Shown here piece after piece: positions 58,770 to 64,000 of a stretch of 64,000 nt of DNA (within the stretch, counting starts at the first letter, position 1; the number at the start of each line of letters is the position of its first letter). Source of the stretch: Liolophura sinensis (taxonomy: Eukaryota; Mollusca; Polyplacophora; Chitonida; Chitonidae); assembly GCF_032854445.1 (NCBI RefSeq), contig NC_088304.1, forward strand, positions 6,213,704-6,277,703, read 5' to 3'. A model generated the notes under the pieces. The model had not been told where the DNA came from. It searched no databases and saw only the letters and a program-made list of their open reading frames with translations. The position numbers and the translations under genes are program-made.

Positions 58770-59034
58770 ATATTTATTTATTTGTTTGGTGTTTTATGTC
58801 GTACTCAAGAATATTTCAGTTATACGACTGCGGTCAGCATTATAGTGGGTGGAAACCGGGCAGAGCCCGGGGGAAGCCCAACGACCATCCGCAGTTTGCT
58901 GGCAGACCTTCCCACTTACGGCCGGAGAGGAAGCCCGTATGGGCTGGACTTGAACTCACAGCGACCGCACTGGTGAGAGACTCCTGAGTCATTACGCTGT
59001 GCTAGTGCGCTAACCAACTGAGCCACGGAGGCCC
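58770..59034 (-). mobile_element. Main SINE, full-length, minus orientation
   Basis: 'atttatttatttgtttggtg', 'ttatgtcgtactcaagaata', 'aaaccgggcagagcccgggg', 'ggctggacttgaactcacag' and head end 'aaccaactgagccacggagg'. Confidence 0.95.
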
Positions 59035-59287
59035 CAAGAACTTATATAAGATGTGGTTAGATTAACAAGGAACTGAATGACACCACAAAAAACTGTTTTA
59101 CTGCTATTTCGTTGCATGAGAGCTGTTACCATTTGTTCAATGATTTACAGCATGACCTGTCTCACAAACATGTGTAAACATATTCTTGCACACATATATA
59201 AATACAAAAATGACAATATTCAAATTTTCGTAAAAAATGGACAAACTTATACTTTATGGTTTAACTCTAGAAAGCCTATATATGTCA

Positions 59288-59362
59288 TACATGAATCTCG
59301 TCGTCATATGACTGAAAAATTGTTGAGTACGACGTTAAACCCCAAGCACTCACTCACTCATA
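59288..59362 (+). mobile_element. Second SINE family, 3' end
   Basis: 'cgtcatatgactgaaaaatt', 'gttgagtacgacgttaaacc', 'ccaagcactcactcactcat': a well-preserved 3' end with (CACT)n tail. Confidence 0.8.
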
Positions 59363-60797
59363 CATGAATCGCACCGGCGTTAGGTTTTTATGGTGTCAGT
59401 CAATAATTTTAGACAGGCATTTTATAGAAAAATAATAGATGCATCAAACAGCTGTGTACATTAGTGCTTGTTTACAGCACGGGCCTGTGTACCTCTGTCA
59501 GTCAGATGAACCCATTTTTTTTAGCAAAGAAAGAAAGTGTCACATCAGCTTGATTAACGACCTGTTGGTTAGGGATTTGTCAGAAAATGACGACGTAAGC
59601 TATAACTGACTTAGACGACAGCTAAAGAGAATGTCTCAAACACAGGAGAAAGAACACAGCTACCCTGTACCACCGCAATTTAAAAATTTTATCCAACAAA
59701 GATTGGACTCTTTGTTGTTTGTGCAATATGCAAGCTCGCTATCTGTTAAATGCCAGGGCTGTCTACATAATATATAAAGCCTTTCAGAATTTGAAGAACT
59801 GCACATTGAGGAGTATTTACTATGCCTTGAATAGAAAAAAATAAGCGAGTTCATGGTTTGAGTAGCACGGCATATCAGGATGTGGTAAGGACTTCCGCTG
59901 CGCAGTGATCGATCTTTGGTGATTTAAGTATTGCCATCTGTAATTATATACCTTCGTGGCGTTTCCGTACAGTGTGCGACTGGTATGCTTAGGTACGGCA
60001 TAAATTTGGTATACCTGTAATATGCTTTCTGCCTTTCACTGAGAATCTAGGGTATATTACATATCATTACGTTTTAGTAATGTACAGCCTCAAATCAAAT
60101 CCGGCAGTAGGATACAAGTCGTCAACCACACAAAGGGGATTCCACGATAGCACAACTTTCCATGAGAATCCATCGATTGTTTTGAAGGATGTCAAAAAAG
60201 GTATATTTCTAATTCGAAGACCAAATCACAGTCAAAACTTTACACAAATACATTTACGTCTGTTGCCTTTCAAAGGAGTTGATGAAGACATTGACAGGTA
60301 CGGCTTTTTATTTACATTGGTAACTTTATCCGTAAGACATTCAGTAATGTAAGAGTCAACTTTCCCACCTTCACGGCTTGATGAAGAGGAATGGCTGGCA
60401 CAAATACCTACTGGGGTTAGAAGTCCAGAAGAGTCCAGCAGCCCTTCAAAGGGTTTGCTTTACTTGGGTTACACGGGAAAGTTCTAAATGATCCACCTGA
60501 CAAATGAAGCGTGTTGCCATGATGTGCAGACCAAATTAATTTTGGCTGCTACAGGCCAGCTAGTTAAAAAAACAACACGCGTGGCTGTGGCACTGAGCTA
60601 CATACCATGGACAAGAACGTAGCCCGGTAGGCCTTGGAATATTCTAAATTTAGTACAGTGATGCCTCGGGTTTGACCACGTTAATAGAAAGTAAACACAT
60701 AAGCTCGTCTGGAGCGACGATAGGGAAGGGGAAGCATTTTTCTGATAAGACCTTATTTCTGGACGGTTGACTATCTAATATAACCTCAGTCACCTAC
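59363..60797. other. Intron sequence, nothing recognised
   Basis: The plus-strand open stretch at 60080-60352 has no recognisable domain and opposes the direction of the gene. Confidence 0.35.
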
Positions 60798-61379
60798 CTT
60801 CGCACGTTTTGGCCGCCAGGAGCTTCTTGATTGAATCCAACGCCTCGAAGCTATCCACGGTAAACACGTACTCGTCCTTAGGCTCGCTGGCTATAGCGTT
60901 CAATTCGTAGTTATACACCTGGCTACCAATACCAATAGCAAACAAATTGATACCAGATCTCCGAGCGAGGTTGGCCTCCAGTAACGTGGTCAGCGTGTTG
61001 TCTGAGCGCCCGTCAGTCACGATAATACCGACGTGAGGGACGTTACGCCGAGCTCCCTGGCGCTTCTTGAACATCCGCTTCCTCATGTGCCTAATGGCGG
61101 ACGCCGTGTTTGTGTCTCCGTGCCGTTGCTGGATCAGCCGGATGGCCTTCTGTAAGGAACGTTTCGTTGGGTAATCAATGAGTCGGAACTGCGGGTACAC
61201 CTTGGAGCTGAATATTGCTACTCCGACACGGATTTCGTTATGTCCGATCTGAAACATGTCCACAACATTTGACACGAAGGCTAGCTGCCTCTGAAAATTA
61301 GGTCCCCATATACTGGTGGAAGAGTCCAGCAGGAATACAATATCTGCGGGTTTATGTCCACAACCAACATCCGTGATTT
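60798..61379 (-). CDS. VWA-domain exon 1
   Basis: 'gttctttattggcag' precedes a 582-base exon (194 codons, phase 1 at both ends) closing at TGCGAAG|GTAGGT. It encodes a complete von Willebrand factor A domain: CGHKPADIVFLLDSSTSIW with the MIDAS DxSxS, FQRQLAFVSNVVDMF, RVGVAIFSSKVY, then RHGDTNTASAIRHM with the MIDAS Thr, GIIVTDGRSDN with the MIDAS Asp, NLFAIGIGSQV, ELNAIASEPKDEYVF and a closing KTCEG. All MIDAS residues are present, so it should bind a divalent cation and ligand. It is joined upstream to the DLW exon at 61735. Secretion is inferred; the signal-peptide exon is not in the window or was not recognised. Confidence 0.93.
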
Positions 61380-61734
61380 CTGCCAATAAAGAACAGTTAC
61401 ATTTAGTTATACATTAGTTTTTACATGAAAATGAATTACTGAATGGCTATATCCTGGCAAGGGTTTAGACATTTTACTGCAACATAAAGACATATAACCA
61501 CAGAATATAGAGAAGTATTTACAGTTCCCGTATTAAATCTTCTTTGTGTGGTGCAACATCACTTTCGGAATCATGAATTCATATGGGTTGACCACTGAAA
61601 GTTTACCGGTCTCCTATTTCAACAAATGTGTCTAATAATCTGTGAACATTATGCCGGCATAATAATCCTCTAGAACGTTTATTGTTTTATGATATATATA
61701 ATCTTCTAATATTTTTATTAGAAGTTAAACTTAC

Positions 61735-61777
61735 CTTGAAAAAGTGTATTTCTCCAGAGGTCTTGTGAACTGACTTT
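61735..61777 (-). CDS. Short DLW-motif linker exon before VWA 1
   Basis: 'aatttgtaccttgcag' precedes 43 bases that close at TTCAAG|GTAAGT; phase 0 in, phase 1 out. It encodes KVSSQDLWRNTLFQ. Phase 1 matches the VWA exon 356 bases downstream. It aligns with the exon at 54526 around DLWxxxL and has the same phases, supporting both as real and duplicated. The preceding exon must end in phase 0, as a signal-peptide exon often does. Confidence 0.65.
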
Positions 61778-62505
61778 CTGCAAGGTACAAATTAGGTAAA
61801 ACGAGTTAATGTGATATGTGTTTTACAAATCCAGCTTCTACACTGTTTTAATTGGTAATGAGCTTTATGTGTCAACAAAAAATTTTTTCTCTTTATTATA
61901 AATGTTTACAGTTTTGTTAAGCAACATCGTACATCAGGGAGTAAGCTAGCATGGAGACTGCTGCTGGAACGAAAATGTAGAGGTTTTGATTCTAGAACAG
62001 TCAGATAAACGTATCCCTTGCCCAAGCAACTAATATGTGCGCGTGTAACGGTGATGGATATATATTGTTCTTTTTGAATGTCGGCAAGAATCGGGGCCCG
62101 AATTTCCGGGCATACTACCCCTGTGGTAGACTAAAACCACCCGTGGCCGGGAGAGTGAGGTCGTTGTAAGCACTTGTTAAACCGTCCTGTAATTGAAGTG
62201 TCATCTACTCATGCCTCACTAAACATTGGAGATGGCGCTATTATGTACAAATGACGTGTGGTGACATTTTTAATAATGCACCTTGTTAAAGGTCTCAGAA
62301 AGGGCTTAGGGCGCGTTTTATGTTATTCTAAAGGTCCCTTCATGAGATGGACAGCTTTGCTGAACCGGGGTAATGGCGTGGGTTCTTTTTCATGCTATAT
62401 TTAGGGTGCGTTGATAGGTAAAGGGACGATAGAAGCAGTCGCAAGACAAACATGAAACAAAGAGAGTGCCTTTCGACGGACTTGATCTGTGCCCCATTCT
62501 GTATT
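61778..62505. other. Upstream intron or 5' flank of the VWA gene
   Basis: No first exon with ATG and a hydrophobic leader was recognised. Confidence 0.35.
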
Positions 62506-62780
62506 CTGTTTATTTATTTATTTATTTGGTTGGTGTTTTACTCCGTACTCAAGAGTATTTCACTTATATGACGGCGGCCAGCATTATAGTGGAAGAAATC
62601 CTGGCAGAACCCGGGAGAAACCCTCAATCATCCGCAGGTTGCTACAAGACCTTCCCACGTACGGCCGGAGAGGAAACGCCAGCATGAGTTGGACTTGAAC
62701 TCACAGTAACCGCACTGATAAGACACTCCCGATTCATTGTGCCTCGCTGGCACGCTAATCTTCTCGGCCATGGAGGCCCC
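62506..62780 (-). mobile_element. Main SINE, full-length, minus orientation
   Basis: 'tttatttatttatttggttg', 'actccgtactcaagagtatt', 'cgtacggccggagaggaaac', 'gttggacttgaactcacagt' and head end 'tctcggccatggaggccccg'. 'attctgtattctgtt' before and 'gtattctact' after suggest a target-site duplication. Confidence 0.92.
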
Positions 62781-63027
62781 GTATTCTACTTATAGCTACT
62801 CATGATATGATGATATAAAACGTAATATCCATCAGTCTAACCTGTCAAAAGACCTAAATTCGAAGGTATCTGTAAAGACAATTTCATTTAGAACGAACTT
62901 TTATTACTTTTCGTCCTCTGTTTCGCTCATAATCTAATTTATTTGTTAAATTAAATATTAAACTTAACCATTTTGTTTATATATGTCAGCTTGTCCGGGC
63001 TCCTTCTATCTCCCAAAACTGACCACC

Positions 63028-63130
63028 TGTATTTATTTATTTATTTGATTGGTGTTTTACGCCATACTCAAGAATATTTCCCTTATACGACGGCGGCCAG
63101 CATTATGGTGGGAGGAAACCGGGCAGAGTA
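63028..63130 (-). mobile_element. Main SINE, 3' end only
   Basis: 'tttatttatttgattggtgt', 'acgccatactcaagaatatt', 'cggccagcattatggtggga', 'aaccgggcagag', then an abrupt end; well preserved but truncated. Confidence 0.9.
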
Positions 63131-64000
63131 CCTTGATATACATGTGAGTCAATTATTCTCCAGTCACAATTACAGATGTATTATTACACAAATGTCTCCC
63201 TCCCTCACCCCCACCCCCAACCACCACCACCCGGTGGGGAGTTTACCCTCTGTCTGCGACTGTTGATGATATCTGGTAATGAATTGTAAAAAGGCGAAAG
63301 TGCACCGAGCATTAACGAATTGTGCCAGTGATATATCCTCCTCTATTACCACTTAGACCTGACAGCATCTGCTTATCTTCGCTCGCGGCCAGTCATCTAC
63401 ATATGTGTATTTGCATTTTCATACAGTTTTGCACTCACAACATGCAGCTGCGGATATGGGATTACGTCATCAGAGATAACGGGCTTATCGCGACTGGTTC
63501 ACATCGCTGAGGATTAATTAAAACAGATGAGGAGTGGTTTGGGTGTATCTCTATATAACCTGAGAACAACTCTACTTACACTATGCACGAATGATCAGCG
63601 AATTTTGTGAAAGGACGAATAAACTTGTGTGGAATACCGAAACACTGCGTTTCTCATCCCACGCTAGGCATGGATCTATAGGTCACATACACAGAATTGA
63701 TTTTATCGTTAAAAAAACGGTGCCGATTTTTTGGTGTTGTGATAGAAAGAAACAGGTCGCCTTTAGAGATGGCTTCATTTGTATCATCTAAACATTAATT
63801 AATCCTTCATGAAAACTGTTGCTCATAGAAGAGGAGTTCATTACAATGTATCTACATTATAGATCATAATTCCAGGTGACCCCGTTGGTATTCATCTCAG
63901 CATTAAGCAACAATGACTCACAAGAATTTAGGCGTTTGTGGGAAATGACACTAGGTTATAGGGCATCCAGCCTGTGGCAGGCGCACACACTTAAACTGCC
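63131..64000. other. Non-coding stretch, nothing recognised
   Basis: C-rich patch at about 63198-63240; no exon supported. Confidence 0.35.

Noticed and set aside
1-64000. CRISPR arrays, prophage or bacterial operons
   Set aside because: The tandem repeats lack unique equal-length spacers, and intron-bearing genes and SINEs show that this is animal nuclear DNA.

Overview
The window is nuclear DNA from an invertebrate animal, most probably a marine mollusc or another lophotrochozoan. It is AT-rich, with short exons separated by long introns and GT-AG boundaries. It holds many copies of a tRNA-derived SINE whose 3' part reads 'gtataagtgaaatattcttgagtacggcg...' and ends in (AAATA)n. No bacterial-type gene clusters are present. 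Everything below comes from reading the bases; no database was searched, so family names rest on motif recognition and gene models on splice-site and phase logic.

All credible host coding exons lie on the minus strand. (1) About 0.3-3.6 kb: exons of a gene encoding a Ser/Asn-rich segment followed by an ankyrin-like segment; the gene continues leftwards out of the window. (2) 16.1-28.3 kb: a gene that starts with a signal-peptide exon (28345) and ends with a Cys-rich exon matching the C-terminal part of secreted group III phospholipase A2 (stop at 16144). Two short exons between them keep the phase, but no exon carrying the catalytic WCGxG...CCxxHD core was found. (3) 47.9-61.8 kb: one gene or two tandem genes for an extracellular multi-VWA protein. 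There are three VWA-domain exons (60798-61379, 52809-53372, 47889-48447), each bounded by phase-1 introns, joined by short linker exons, one of them a Thr-rich mucin-like linker. The third VWA exon has a degenerate MIDAS and a one-base excess in a G5 run that breaks its frame.

The space between is introns and intergenic DNA rich in repeats: about ten substantial copies or fragments of the main SINE plus small tails, a second SINE family, three fragments sharing a related 3' motif, an internally deleted Tc1/mariner-type transposase pseudogene (about 31.1-31.7 kb), two foldback/MITE-like elements (22972-23203 and about 49747-49900), two unnamed dispersed repeat families (called R1 and R2 here), several minisatellites (units of 19, 26, 33, 41, 45, 126 and 137 bp) and long (TA)n, poly-T, poly-C and poly-G tracts.

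The points most worth following up are the frameshifted, MIDAS-less third VWA domain; the two-exon '-DLW- plus VWA' duplication module and the phase conflict that suggests two tandem genes; the phospholipase-like gene without a visible catalytic exon; and a 19-bp minisatellite that appears to have grown from the terminal sequence of repeat family R1.
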